Assembly (NCBI RefSeq): GCF_004342685.1
Contig: NZ_SMBZ01000004.1
Location: 1 to 64,000 of the forward strand
Source of the DNA: Sphingobacterium alimentarium
GTDB lineage: Bacteria > Bacteroidota > Bacteroidia > Sphingobacteriales > Sphingobacteriaceae
Direction of reading: 5' to 3'
Length of the DNA stretch: 64,000 nt
Below the pieces are notes generated by a model. The model was not told where the DNA came from, made no database searches, and saw only the letters and a program-made list of their open reading frames with translations. A program made the translations under genes and the position numbers. Shown piece after piece: positions 26,277 through 34,770 of the stretch. Numbering within the stretch: position 1 is the stretch's first letter; each line of letters begins with the position of its first letter.

Positions 26277-26822
26277 TTATTCCGTAATTAAAGATTGTAG
26301 CGCCTCCATCATAGCAGGACTTGAATAGTCTCTTCCGCCCTCCATGCGGACATCAATACTTCCTCTTTTATCAAGAATAACTGTCGTAGGGATAGCACCA
26401 TCTAAGAAAGTGGATGGGATTTCCGAATTAGGCACGTACAACGGCATATCCAATTTATGCTTTTTCATAAATTTAGAAGCACCAGTTATATTATTATCCA
26501 CATCGACCATGAGAAATGCCACATCCTTATTATCTCTAAACTTATTGTATAATGTTTGAATGGATGGCATTTCTTCAATACATGGGGGACACCAAGTCGC
26601 CCAAAAATTGATAAACACCACTTTTCCCTTTAAATCATCCAAACTGACTACCTCTCCCTTTTCGTTTTTAAAAGAAATGTTCGACTCCTTGGGCTCGACG
26701 ACAGCAACCGCAGCATCCTCCTTCGTAGGAGCAGTTTTTATTTTATTTTCTGCTTGGCCGCAGAAGACGAAAGCGAAGGACGATAGAACGGCTACCACAC
26801 CTAATTTTAATCTTTTTCTCAT
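26277..26822 (-). CDS. TlpA/ResA-like thiol-disulfide oxidoreductase, exported
   Basis: 181 aa. An N-terminal signal peptide, possibly lipoprotein type with C21, precedes a thioredoxin fold with the active site W-C-P-P-C in NFWATWCPPCIEEMP and the cis-proline loop GAIPTTVILD. It acts in the periplasm, where such proteins reduce disulfides of partner enzymes. Its start lies one base after the stop of the SoxB-like gene, so it may keep that enzyme or its sulfur carrier reduced, similar to SoxW. Confidence 0.87.
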   Translation of the reverse strand: MRKRLKLGVVAVLSSFAFVFCGQAENKIKTAPTKEDAAVAVVEPKESNISFKNEKGEVVSLDDLKGKVVFINFWATWCPPCIEEMPSIQTLYNKFRDNKDVAFLMVDVDNNITGASKFMKKHKLDMPLYVPNSEIPSTFLDGAIPTTVILDKRGSIDVRMEGGRDYSSPAMMEALQSLITE

Positions 26823-26823
26823 A

Positions 26824-28431
26824 TTATCTAAATTTATAATTTACTTCTGGTAATTCAGAAAAGTAATTTCTATCCAAATCAACGGCTATTGCTCGACCCT
26901 CTACACGCGGGCTAATTACTTTAATTTCTTTTAGATACTCAACTATCGCCTGATGTAACGTAAAATCTTTAATTTCTACATCTTTGGCATTCGGCATACG
27001 ACACAATACATGCAAAGGTTCGCCGGTACGATTACAAGATGCCATGCTGTATTCTTTATTTAAGTCTATGGGCTGTCCTTTGATTTCAACAGTAAGCAAA
27101 CGTGAGCCCATATCTTTTGAACTATCAAAGGTAATTTTCATGCCAGCAAAACGAACCAACCAGCCACCAAATCTTTCTTGCGCATTCTTCGCAAATACAT
27201 TATTCAGCTCTTTCTCGAGCCAATTCCAAATCTGTTGACCAGACACACGACCTATCTTCATTTTTTCATCTACAGGAATCATGCGCCAGAGATCTTCACG
27301 CGTAATAGGTTGTTTACCATCCTTACCCGGCACAATCGGTACTCCAAAACGGAATCCATTTGAAAAAGCAATGTCAGCTCCTGATTTCCACAATAATGCA
27401 TCCGTGATAAAATTATCCATCGGATTCTCTACAACCAAATATCGATACATCGGCGTGGCAGTATAACCTATTACTTCCTGCATTTGTGAGCGATAAGGGT
27501 CGGTCAAAGAATCAATAATCTGTTGCATTTGTTTATCTGCTTTATACTTTTTGGGATTGACTTGGACCAATTCGTAGCGGTAATCTGCTATTTTTCGATT
27601 TTTAATTTTCAGGTCCAATTTTCCGACAAAAGAACCAAATGAACCGGGCTCTAATACTAAAGCATATTTGCCTTTGATTGGCTCGCGAACACGTTCGTGT
27701 GTATCATTTCCAAAAATAAAATCCACACCTTCCACTGCTTGGTTATTCGCCAGCATCAATTGTTTCGATATCCCAATGTGCGCCACCATAAAGAGTAGAT
27801 CCACCTTTTCCCCCTCACGCAAATGTGTAATAAGTGATTTCAAATTCGATTCTACTTCGGAAAACAAAATCCCTTCACTAAACATCGGATTCTGACGAAT
27901 CGGAATTTCAGGATCATTATACGCAATAAAGCCAATTTTCAAACCTTGTTTTTCAGTAATCCAATAAGGAGGAAATAAGGCAGACTTGTCGGCTTCATGA
28001 TACATATTGGATACAATAACGGAAGTGTTGTATTTAGTCATAATATCCATCATGACTTGCTTCCCGTAAATTACCTCCCAATTGCCAGGAATCATTAAAT
28101 CGTAGTTCATTTCATTTACAATAGCAGGAAAAATACGGCCTTGGCTGAGAACACTCTCTCCACTTCCTTGGATGAAATCACCACCATCAATTATTATTGT
28201 GCCGTTTGGATTTTCTTTATGAACTCCATCTACTAAGGTTTTGATGTGTGCCAATCCTCCTGCTTCACGAAATTTCAATTTTCCCTTTTCGACAAAAAGC
28301 TCATTGTGCTTATTCAAATATGCATGCAAATCGGCTGTTTGTAATATCGTGATCGTTGTGTCTTTGCTTTTTGCCATAATGAGTGAAGAACTGAGCACTG
28401 AAATGAATATAATATATAGGATTCTAATCAT
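26824..28431 (-). CDS. SoxB-like metallophosphoesterase / 5'-nucleotidase-family sulfur hydrolase
   Basis: 535 aa with a signal peptide (cleavage near residue 20). The N-terminal calcineurin-like domain holds TADLHAY, DGGDFIQGSGE, GNWEVIYG, VAHIG and GNDTHERV; the C-terminal 5'-nucleotidase domain holds NPMDNFITDALLWKSGADIA and FSNGFRFG. At the GNHE position of 5'-nucleotidases the sequence has GNWE, and the block around GFRFGVPIVPG, WLEKELNNVF and RFGGWLVRFAGM resembles SoxB, the dimanganese enzyme that releases sulfate from thiosulfate bound to SoxY. Neighbours (DoxX, thioredoxins, rhodaneses, thiosulfate transporters) support a sulfur substrate. No SoxYZ or SoxXA is in the window. Confidence 0.78.
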   Translation of the reverse strand: MIRILYIIFISVLSSSLIMAKSKDTTITILQTADLHAYLNKHNELFVEKGKLKFREAGGLAHIKTLVDGVHKENPNGTIIIDGGDFIQGSGESVLSQGRIFPAIVNEMNYDLMIPGNWEVIYGKQVMMDIMTKYNTSVIVSNMYHEADKSALFPPYWITEKQGLKIGFIAYNDPEIPIRQNPMFSEGILFSEVESNLKSLITHLREGEKVDLLFMVAHIGISKQLMLANNQAVEGVDFIFGNDTHERVREPIKGKYALVLEPGSFGSFVGKLDLKIKNRKIADYRYELVQVNPKKYKADKQMQQIIDSLTDPYRSQMQEVIGYTATPMYRYLVVENPMDNFITDALLWKSGADIAFSNGFRFGVPIVPGKDGKQPITREDLWRMIPVDEKMKIGRVSGQQIWNWLEKELNNVFAKNAQERFGGWLVRFAGMKITFDSSKDMGSRLLTVEIKGQPIDLNKEYSMASCNRTGEPLHVLCRMPNAKDVEIKDFTLHQAIVEYLKEIKVISPRVEGRAIAVDLDRNYFSELPEVNYKFR

Positions 28432-28849
28432 GATATTGTTTTTTGGGGTTAAATAGTGAGTAAGCTTGCGGATTGTTCAGTATAAAAAACAACAATCCCC
28501 CGCCAATAGCGACATTCTTCCATAATGGACCATGTAACAAGCCCGCGTCAACCTGAATAGTTAATGTGATAGGTACTAAAATTAAAAATAAGATTAAGGC
28601 TGACCAACGCGTGTATATGCCTAATAAAAAAGTAACACCAAATACAATCATCACATAGCCAGACATCAACACTTGTGATTCGAGCGATGCTAATTTTCCT
28701 AATAATTCTAAAAATGGAGATTGCTGTAGTCGAGCTACAGTTTTAGACGAGTTTACTAAATGTGAAATACCTGCATTGATAAAAATACCAGTGACAGCTA
28801 TACGAAGTATTAATATAGATAATGGAGAAACTCCTTCTTTTTCTTTCAT
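28424..28849 (-). CDS. DoxX-family membrane protein
   Basis: 141 aa with four hydrophobic helices and the usual DoxX pattern (LRIAVTGIFINAGISHL, then YMLGIYTRWSA-like and PQAYSLF at the end). DoxX/DoxD proteins include subunits of archaeal thiosulfate:quinone oxidoreductase, although many bacterial members have no known role. It overlaps the SoxB-like start by 8 bp, so the two are translationally coupled; an electron link from the sulfur hydrolase to the quinone pool is plausible but unproven. Confidence 0.82.
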   Translation of the reverse strand: MKEKEGVSPLSILILRIAVTGIFINAGISHLVNSSKTVARLQQSPFLELLGKLASLESQVLMSGYVMIVFGVTFLLGIYTRWSALILFLILVPITLTIQVDAGLLHGPLWKNVAIGGGLLFFILNNPQAYSLFNPKKQYHD

Positions 28850-28913
28850 AAAAAGTGTTTAGGATTTATAAATAATGAATATTACTTGTGCGGAAACATC
28901 CGCTAAGCATTCA

Positions 28914-29240
28914 CTAAATCCTAAATTGTTGAAAGAGAATATGGAGTGCGTGTAGATAAGGCTTGTGAAGTAAAGCTAAGTAATCTTTTACTTGAAAACT
29001 GGTTAATACTTTTGCTGAAGCTACAAATTGATTGCTGCGTGAAGGAATAATTCCTCGCGAAGAAACTTCTTGATCTACTAGTTGGGAAGTAAATTCAGAA
29101 TAATTACAAATCGTGTTGCTAATCTTTGCCACAGATTTACTTTCTGCGACAGGAATACCCCAAGATTGTTTTAGGTTTTGTTTAGCAAAACAAGGCAAAC
29201 ACAACAATACCATTAGCAGCACTAAACCGCTATATCTCAT
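28914..29240 (-). CDS. Small exported hypothetical protein in the sulfur operon
   Basis: 108 aa from the ATG at 29238-29240. A clear signal peptide (LVLLMVLLCLPCFA) is followed by about 85 residues without a recognised domain. One cysteine (NTICNYS) remains in the mature part. The eight residues encoded upstream of this ATG would spoil the signal peptide and are left out. It lies between trx and doxX genes on the same strand. Confidence 0.55.
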   Translation of the reverse strand: MRYSGLVLLMVLLCLPCFAKQNLKQSWGIPVAESKSVAKISNTICNYSEFTSQLVDQEVSSRGIIPSRSNQFVASAKVLTSFQVKDYLALLHKPYLHALHILFQQFRI

Positions 29241-29284
29241 GATAGTATTCCATTTGCCTTGCATTATTACTAATATGATTTTCT

Positions 29285-29584
29285 TTATACGTGTTGATTA
29301 ATCAATGCTGTCAATTCTTCTTTCTGACCTACACCCGATTTACGCCAAACGACTTCACCATTTTTGAAAAGTACCAAGGTAGGTACCGAACGAATGGCAT
29401 ATTGACCAGCTAAAGCATTGTTTTTATCTACATCAATTTTAATAATATCTGCCTGCTCGCCTACCACATCTTTTACTTCCGATAAGATAGGCGCCTGCAT
29501 TTGACAAGGTCCGCACCAAGTCGCAAAAAAGTCTACCAATACAGGTTTATCTTGATTGATAATATCTTGAAACGATTTACTCAT
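29285..29584 (-). CDS. Thioredoxin
   Basis: 99-aa cytoplasmic thioredoxin with the classic W-C-G-P-C site in FFATWCGPCQMQAP and the cis-proline in RSVPTLVLFKNG. Probably not the only thioredoxin of the cell; its place in the sulfur island suggests it reduces persulfides or recycles rhodanese and persulfide intermediates. Gap of 7 bp to the DUF6132 gene before it. Confidence 0.93.
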   Translation of the reverse strand: MSKSFQDIINQDKPVLVDFFATWCGPCQMQAPILSEVKDVVGEQADIIKIDVDKNNALAGQYAIRSVPTLVLFKNGEVVWRKSGVGQKEELTALINQHV

Positions 29585-29591
29585 AATCTTT

Positions 29592-29783
29592 TTATTTAAA
29601 ATTTGAAAACAATAATCCGCCCATCATCGCACCATAGATGGTACTCATATAGGGATTCGCTGTAATAGCGCACGTCCCATTGACGCAACCTACATATTTG
29701 TAGTATAGGAAGCCTCCTAAAGCACCTAATACAACACCTACAATGGCTATGCCATATTGTTTGATAAATAATTCCATCTTCAT
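29592..29783 (-). CDS. DUF6132 family small membrane protein
   Basis: 63 aa with two transmembrane helices joined by GCVNGTCAITANPYMSTIYG, in which two cysteines face the loop. The pattern YKYVGCxNGTCxITxNP is the DUF6132 family, regularly found beside thioredoxin and rhodanese genes in Bacteroidota; a similar pattern occurs in YtxH-like small proteins. Function unknown; the paired cysteines suggest redox or sulfur handling. First gene behind the Crp-type site at 29829. Confidence 0.78.
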   Translation of the reverse strand: MKMELFIKQYGIAIVGVVLGALGGFLYYKYVGCVNGTCAITANPYMSTIYGAMMGGLLFSNFK

Positions 29784-29798
29784 TTTTTTAAATATATA

Positions 29799-29842
29799 CT
29801 AAACTAAGAAAACCCACTCACCTAGTCAGTAACAAAAGTTAC
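29799..29842 (-). promoter_or_regulatory. Crp-type site and -7 box before the DUF6132-thioredoxin operon
   Basis: GTAACAAAAGTTAC (29829-29842, centre 29835.5) lies 36.5 bp from the edge of TAGTTTAG (29799-29806, minus strand), a near match to TAnnTTTG. The same spacing occurs at three other sulfur-island promoters. Confidence 0.6.
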
Positions 29843-29843
29843 A

Positions 29844-30547
29844 TTAATGGAGCTGATAATACAGATTTACAAACGCAACATGTTCGGTATTAAATATGTT
29901 TTTCTTCGCTTTGTACCTTTCAATCCAGATATAGCCGATTTCAGATTTTAGATGAGGTGAAATTCTAATTTCATTCATCAGTTGCATACGATTATGGTCT
30001 ATACTATTGTTGTCTTTTCCTATTGGATTTACTAATAGTTCTTCCGAAAGGACTAAGTTATAATTATCCATAAATTTGTGCTTTCAGTCCAATACGATTC
30101 CGAGCACGTAATACATAGCGATTGTCGGATGTAAAATGACGACTTTCTACTGCTGCACGATTAGAAATTTGCCAATTTTTAGCGATCGATTTTTGCCATC
30201 GTCCTGCTGCTGAAAAACGAATTTCGCGATTACCTTGCACATAATCCTCTCTACTCAAATCAATTTGGCTATGCGAAAAATAGGCAAATGGCGATAAAGA
30301 CACATTAAAATTACTTCCTAAATTACGATGATACCACCATCTTAAAGATTCCAACAATGGCTTTTGAATACCTGCAATATTTTCTCTTAAATTTTGCCTG
30401 CGGTATTGTATTTCCGTATCCAGTTTATTCACGTTGTCAAAAGAATAGCCAACTGTCGCTCTCCCCCACACACTGTATTCTCCTTGCGCATGAGCGACAG
30501 ATAAACTAACCCAATACTACTATACCTATTAAAACACCTTTTAGCAT
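29844..30547 (-). pseudogene. DUF2490-like protein gene broken by two frameshifts
   Basis: A gene starting at the ATG at 30545-30547 encodes a signal peptide that is thrown out of frame near 30510; the next frame resumes with VSLSVAHAQGEYSVWGRATV. This frame stops near 30064, while the neighbouring frame continues with DNYNLVLSEELLVN through to the stop at 29844. Joined together the parts form a single outer-membrane-like beta-strand protein with the DUF2490 features (RWWYHRN, VESRHF, RNRIGLKAQI, SEIGYIWIER). Two frameshifts in 700 bases indicate decay, or assembly errors. Confidence 0.7.
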
Positions 30548-30555
30548 AAGGCAAA

Positions 30556-30876
30556 TTAGATGCTTTCCACTATCGATCTCAATGTACACCAGCCTCCGCC
30601 ATTATGTACCTTTTCAAAACCTTTATTTTGAAGAATACGCATGGCTTGGCCACTTCTATTGCCGCTCTGACAGAATACCACGATAGTCTTTGATTTATCC
30701 AATAAATTCAATTTGCTCTCTAGCTCGCTCAATGGAATGTTCTTTGCGCCTTTTACCGTACCCCCATTAAATTCTAACGGCGTACGTACATCTATTAATT
30801 GTGGATTATTCTTCGAAAACACCTCTTTTAAGGCTGAATCATCATTTGAAAATATTCCTTTAAATATCGATAACAT
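30556..30876 (-). CDS. Single-domain rhodanese
   Basis: 106-aa cytoplasmic sulfurtransferase with active-site loop C-Q-S-G-N-R in VVFCQSGNRSGQA and the upstream LIDVRTPLEF strand. Such proteins take a sulfane sulfur from thiosulfate or persulfide and pass it on. It follows the exported dioxygenase-rhodanese gene by 24 bp. Confidence 0.9.
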   Translation of the reverse strand: MLSIFKGIFSNDDSALKEVFSKNNPQLIDVRTPLEFNGGTVKGAKNIPLSELESKLNLLDKSKTIVVFCQSGNRSGQAMRILQNKGFEKVHNGGGWCTLRSIVESI

Positions 30877-30900
30877 AACTTTTACTATTTAAATGACACT

Positions 30901-32358
30901 CTATTCGCTAACCAGTTTATTCCCCAACTTTTTCCATTCATTGATACCTCCATCATAAACAGTAATGTCTGTAAAACCTAAACTTTCAAAAAGTGAATAA
31001 CCAATAGCTGCACGAGCTCCACTTTGACAATGAATTATTATCGGTTGATTTTTATCTAGTTTTGATGCTTTCTCTTTTATTTCAAGCAAAGGCAAATTTG
31101 CTATACCAGCAATATGTCCTTCAGCGTATTCTTTAGCTGTACGAATATCCCAGGCTTGTATGCCTTTTCTCTTCACAGCTTTTGTCAAGTCTTCAGCCTT
31201 AACGTATTTAATTGACTTTAAGTTTACAGACGAAATATTGTTTACCACACCCAATACATTGTCAAACCCTACGCGCATCAACTTATGTGCTAATGATTTT
31301 TCGTTACCTTTTTCTACTATAAATATGACTTGGTCCTTATGATTTACTAATTGTGCAAACCAATTATTGAATCCTTTATTCAACTCAATATGTATTGTAT
31401 TTGGGAGAAATCCCTTCCCTACTTCTTTACGAACACGCGTATCGATTACTTTTACTCCTTTACCAATCAGACTTTTTATTTCCGAAGCATCAATTATTGC
31501 ATATCGCTCATCCACCAACTTACAAGACGTGCCATCACGATTCCATTCTTTCATCAACTTGAAATATGGAGGAGGCACCACTTGATCCGCCAATATGTAT
31601 TTTATAAATTCAGCTTCTTTACCTGAATATTGTAAAGCAGGATTAGTCAATTTTTCAGCCTTCAGTGTAGAAAATGCAATATTGCTTAACGTCTTACCAC
31701 AGAATGAACCAGCACCATGACCCGGCCATATTTCTAAATCGTCAGGTAATGCTCTGAACTTTTCAATACTTTGATAAAGCGCTGCAGCAGAGGCTGTTGA
31801 ATTCGCATCACCCTCTTCGTATTTCTCTAATAGATCTGGCCTACCCACATCACCCACAAAAAGAAAATCACCAGTAAAAGCTTTTATTGGATTTATTATA
31901 TCCATATTGGAATACAATAAAAAACTAATACTTTCTGGCGTATGACCTGGAGTGTGTAGCACTTGGAGAAAATAATCTCCAAATGCCAACTTATCTCCTT
32001 GTTTCAACGGTAGATAATCAAATTTATATTGCCATTCCGCAGGTCCTTCCTGAGACAATGCTAATGTTGATGCAGTCATTTTGGCTAATTCACGCGCACC
32101 ACTCAAATAATCGGCATGAATATGTGTTTCGGTAACGAATTTTAATGTGGCGTCGTAAGCATTCAATGTATCGATAAACTCTTGCACATCTTTACGCGGG
32201 TCGATTACAATCGCTTCCTTTGATTGGTTATCAATCAGAATGTACCCACTTTGCGAAAGACCTTCTTCGTAAATACGCATTACACGCATATCTTGAGCTT
32301 TGATTTGGTTACCAAAAAGTACCCAAATCATACTCAAACTAAATATCAAATTTCTCAT
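30901..32358 (-). CDS. Exported persulfide dioxygenase-like MBL protein with two rhodanese domains
   Basis: 485 aa with a signal peptide ending in IKAQ. Residues about 25-250 form a metallo-beta-lactamase domain of the ETHE1/PDO group (THIHADYLSG, HTPGHTPESI, TGDFLFVGDVGRPDLL, WPGHGAGS), which oxidises glutathione persulfide or similar to sulfite with one Fe(II). Two rhodanese domains follow. The first has no catalytic cysteine (VIFIVEKGNEK); the second keeps it (IIIHCQSGARAA). It is a paralogue of the next gene upstream, which lacks the signal peptide. One base separates the two genes. Confidence 0.88.
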   Translation of the reverse strand: MRNLIFSLSMIWVLFGNQIKAQDMRVMRIYEEGLSQSGYILIDNQSKEAIVIDPRKDVQEFIDTLNAYDATLKFVTETHIHADYLSGARELAKMTASTLALSQEGPAEWQYKFDYLPLKQGDKLAFGDYFLQVLHTPGHTPESISFLLYSNMDIINPIKAFTGDFLFVGDVGRPDLLEKYEEGDANSTASAAALYQSIEKFRALPDDLEIWPGHGAGSFCGKTLSNIAFSTLKAEKLTNPALQYSGKEAEFIKYILADQVVPPPYFKLMKEWNRDGTSCKLVDERYAIIDASEIKSLIGKGVKVIDTRVRKEVGKGFLPNTIHIELNKGFNNWFAQLVNHKDQVIFIVEKGNEKSLAHKLMRVGFDNVLGVVNNISSVNLKSIKYVKAEDLTKAVKRKGIQAWDIRTAKEYAEGHIAGIANLPLLEIKEKASKLDKNQPIIIHCQSGARAAIGYSLFESLGFTDITVYDGGINEWKKLGNKLVSE

Positions 32359-32359
32359 A

Positions 32360-33751
32360 TTACTTCACTAAAGATTTACCGTTCATTGTCCATTCTTTCA
32401 TGCCTCCGGCATAATTTCTTACGGACTCGAAACCATATTTTTTCAAAATTGAATACGCTATGGTTGAACGGTCACCTGCCTGACAGTGAATCACGATATC
32501 TTTAGATTTATCCAACTTATCCAAGTTCGACACTAGCGTTCCGACAAAAGCATGCGTAGCACCTTCAATATGTCCCGCAGTGAATTCTTTCTCATTACGA
32601 ACATCAACTAGTTGAACATTGTCTTCCTGAATAGCTGCTTCAAATTGCTCCATATCGATCACGTTAGCCGTTTGCAATTCAACACCCAAATCTGTTACGG
32701 AATCAATGAAACCATAGATATTATCCAAACCTATACGCATCAATTTGCGTGTGATATCTTCCATAGCTGATTCGTCTGCGATAAGCACAAATGGAACATC
32801 GTAGCTTAGCACCCAGCCCATCCAGTTTGAGAATGAATTGTTGCCTTGGATATTTAACGAATCAGGTAAATATCCTTTCGCAAATTCCACTTTATTACGT
32901 GTATCGATCACCAACACACCTTCTTGATACACTTTCAAGAATTCTTCTTTTGTCAATTTTTTAAGTTGAGGCACAGCAGTCAATAAAGGTCTATCCACTT
33001 TATTCAACTTCTTCATCATCGCAAAATATTTCGGCGCTTCGGGTTGACCATCTAATAAATCCTTCGTGAAGGCCTCTTCGTTATCACCATATTGCAAGGC
33101 CCAGTTTCTGATTTTTTCGTAACCAACTGTTGTACTTGGTACAGCACCTAATGCTTTACCACAAGCCGAACCTGCTCCGTGACCTGGCCATACTTGTACG
33201 TGATCTGCCAAACTCATAAAGCGTTTGATTGACTCAAACAATTGCTTAGCACCTTTCTCTTGTGTACCTGCCATACCAGCTGCTTTTTCTAACAAATCAG
33301 GTCTACCTACATCACCCACGAACACAAAATCACCTGTGAATAACATAATAGGTTCTGCAGTCGCTGGATGATCCGTCAACAAGAAGCTAATGCTTTCAGG
33401 CGTATGACCTGGCGTATGCAACACTTCTAATGTCAAATTACCTAAAGTAATCACATCACCATGTTTCAACCCTGTGTGTGCAAACTCATATTGCCAATCA
33501 ACACCACCTTCGTCCGATAATAATAATTCAGCTCCTGTTAATGCTACCAACTCGCGTGAACCACTTAAGAAGTCTGCGTGAATATGTGTTTCGGTTACTT
33601 TGGTGATTTTTAAATTATTTTGAGCAGCGATTTCTAAGTAAGTATCGACGTCGCGTTTTGGGTCAATGACAATAGCTTCGCCTTTTGCCTGACATCCGAT
33701 GATATAACTTGCTTGCGCTAATGTCTTGTCGTATACGTGTTGAAAAAACAT
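32360..33751 (-). CDS. Cytoplasmic persulfide dioxygenase-like MBL protein with two rhodanese domains
   Basis: 463 aa, no signal peptide. ETHE1/PDO-type metallo-beta-lactamase domain (THIHADFLSGSRELV, HTPGHTPESI, GDFVFVGDVGRPDLL, WPGHGAGSACGKALG) followed by two rhodanese domains, of which the first lacks the cysteine (FVLIADESAMED) and the second has it (VIHCQAGDRSTIAY). The product would be sulfite from persulfide, with the rhodanese part handling the sulfane sulfur. First gene behind the Crp-type site at 33826; the exported copy follows by one base, so the pair arose by tandem duplication. Confidence 0.9.
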   Translation of the reverse strand: MFFQHVYDKTLAQASYIIGCQAKGEAIVIDPKRDVDTYLEIAAQNNLKITKVTETHIHADFLSGSRELVALTGAELLLSDEGGVDWQYEFAHTGLKHGDVITLGNLTLEVLHTPGHTPESISFLLTDHPATAEPIMLFTGDFVFVGDVGRPDLLEKAAGMAGTQEKGAKQLFESIKRFMSLADHVQVWPGHGAGSACGKALGAVPSTTVGYEKIRNWALQYGDNEEAFTKDLLDGQPEAPKYFAMMKKLNKVDRPLLTAVPQLKKLTKEEFLKVYQEGVLVIDTRNKVEFAKGYLPDSLNIQGNNSFSNWMGWVLSYDVPFVLIADESAMEDITRKLMRIGLDNIYGFIDSVTDLGVELQTANVIDMEQFEAAIQEDNVQLVDVRNEKEFTAGHIEGATHAFVGTLVSNLDKLDKSKDIVIHCQAGDRSTIAYSILKKYGFESVRNYAGGMKEWTMNGKSLVK

Positions 33752-33795
33752 AATATTTAAATTTTAATTGTTTACTATTTTATTACTTATTGATA

Positions 33796-33839
33796 CAAAT
33801 TTCGGTAATGTCCATATGCCTATCAGCAACATTTGTTAC
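33796..33839 (-). promoter_or_regulatory. Crp-type site and -7 box before the persulfide dioxygenase operon
   Basis: GCAACATTTGTTAC (33826-33839, centre 33832.5) and GAAATTTG (33796-33803, minus strand; TAnnTTTG-like) with 36.5 bp between centre and box edge, which places the site near -42. Confidence 0.65.
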
Positions 33840-33854
33840 ACAAGGAATGAGGGG

Positions 33855-34649
33855 TTAAAACCAGATTTCTTTGAAAAGAATATAGATACCCATGAGCAGT
33901 ACAAACACCCCAAAAGCAGGCTTTAACTTGTCGCTGTTAATGAATTTCGTCAGGTAAGAGCCTATAAATATTCCCACAATAGACAACGAAGTCAATGTGA
34001 TAAGAAACGTCCAATCTAATGATGCATTACCCAATTCGCCTGTAAATCCTATTAACGATTTTGCCGCAATAATAACGAGCGAAGTACCGACTGCTTCTTT
34101 CATCGGCAACTTAGAAAATAACACCAAAGCAGGGATAATCAAGAACCCCCCACCAGCACCTACAAGCCCTGTCAATACACCTACGAATGATCCTTCTAAC
34201 AAAATCATCGGGTAATTAAACTTTTGCGGCTCTGCATCGGGTTTAGTATCCGACTTTTTACCTTTAAGCATCGTATAAGCCGCCACAACCATCAATACTG
34301 CAAAAAGTATCATCAGAAAAATATCCTTCGTGACTTCGAACTCCGCCAGCGTAAATAAACTATCTGGAATCGCAGGTAGGATATACTTCCGTGTCAAAAA
34401 GACCGCAAATATAGATGGTATACCAAAAACTACGGCCGTCTTTATATTAACTAATCCTTTTTTGAAATAAGTAATTGATCCTACTATACTGGTGGTACCT
34501 ACTATGAATAAGGAATAAGCTGTAGCAGTGACCGGCAATACATCAAATAGATAGACCAAAACAGGGACGGTAAGAATGCTTCCTCCGCCACCAATCAACC
34601 CTAATAATACTCCAATCAAAATGGATGCTATATATCCAATTATTTCCAT
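33855..34649 (-). CDS. TSUP-family sulfite/thiosulfate exporter (TauE/SafE)
   Basis: 264-aa inner membrane protein with about eight helices. The two family repeats are visible: LLGLIGGGGSILTVPVLVY near the N-terminus and GVLTGLVGAGGGFLIIPALV in the middle. Members export sulfite, sulfoacetate or related anions; here the probable substrate is sulfite made by the dioxygenases. It has its own Crp-type site at 34700. Confidence 0.88.
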   Translation of the reverse strand: MEIIGYIASILIGVLLGLIGGGGSILTVPVLVYLFDVLPVTATAYSLFIVGTTSIVGSITYFKKGLVNIKTAVVFGIPSIFAVFLTRKYILPAIPDSLFTLAEFEVTKDIFLMILFAVLMVVAAYTMLKGKKSDTKPDAEPQKFNYPMILLEGSFVGVLTGLVGAGGGFLIIPALVLFSKLPMKEAVGTSLVIIAAKSLIGFTGELGNASLDWTFLITLTSLSIVGIFIGSYLTKFINSDKLKPAFGVFVLLMGIYILFKEIWF

Positions 34650-34669
34650 GACTTTTCAATTTGTTGACA

Positions 34670-34713
34670 CAAAGGTCAGCAAGTGGGAGAAAGCCTACAG
34701 TTACATTTGTTAC
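34670..34713 (-). promoter_or_regulatory. Crp-type site and -7 box before the TSUP gene
   Basis: GTTACATTTGTTAC (34700-34713, centre 34706.5) and GACCTTTG (34670-34677, minus strand; TAnnTTTG-like), again 36.5 bp apart. The site lies also 65 bp before the divergent AraC-type gene, but with no matching spacing on that side. Confidence 0.65.
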
Positions 34714-34770
34714 ATAGTAACGTTTCCGATTAGTTAAATAATTGCTATTTTGGCCGAAAGATATTTCCTA

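Noticed and set aside
34735..34760. Crp-type control of the AraC gene from the site at 34700
   Set aside because: No TAnnTTTG box occurs at the 36.5-bp spacing on the plus strand; the spacing fits the TSUP gene on the other side only.
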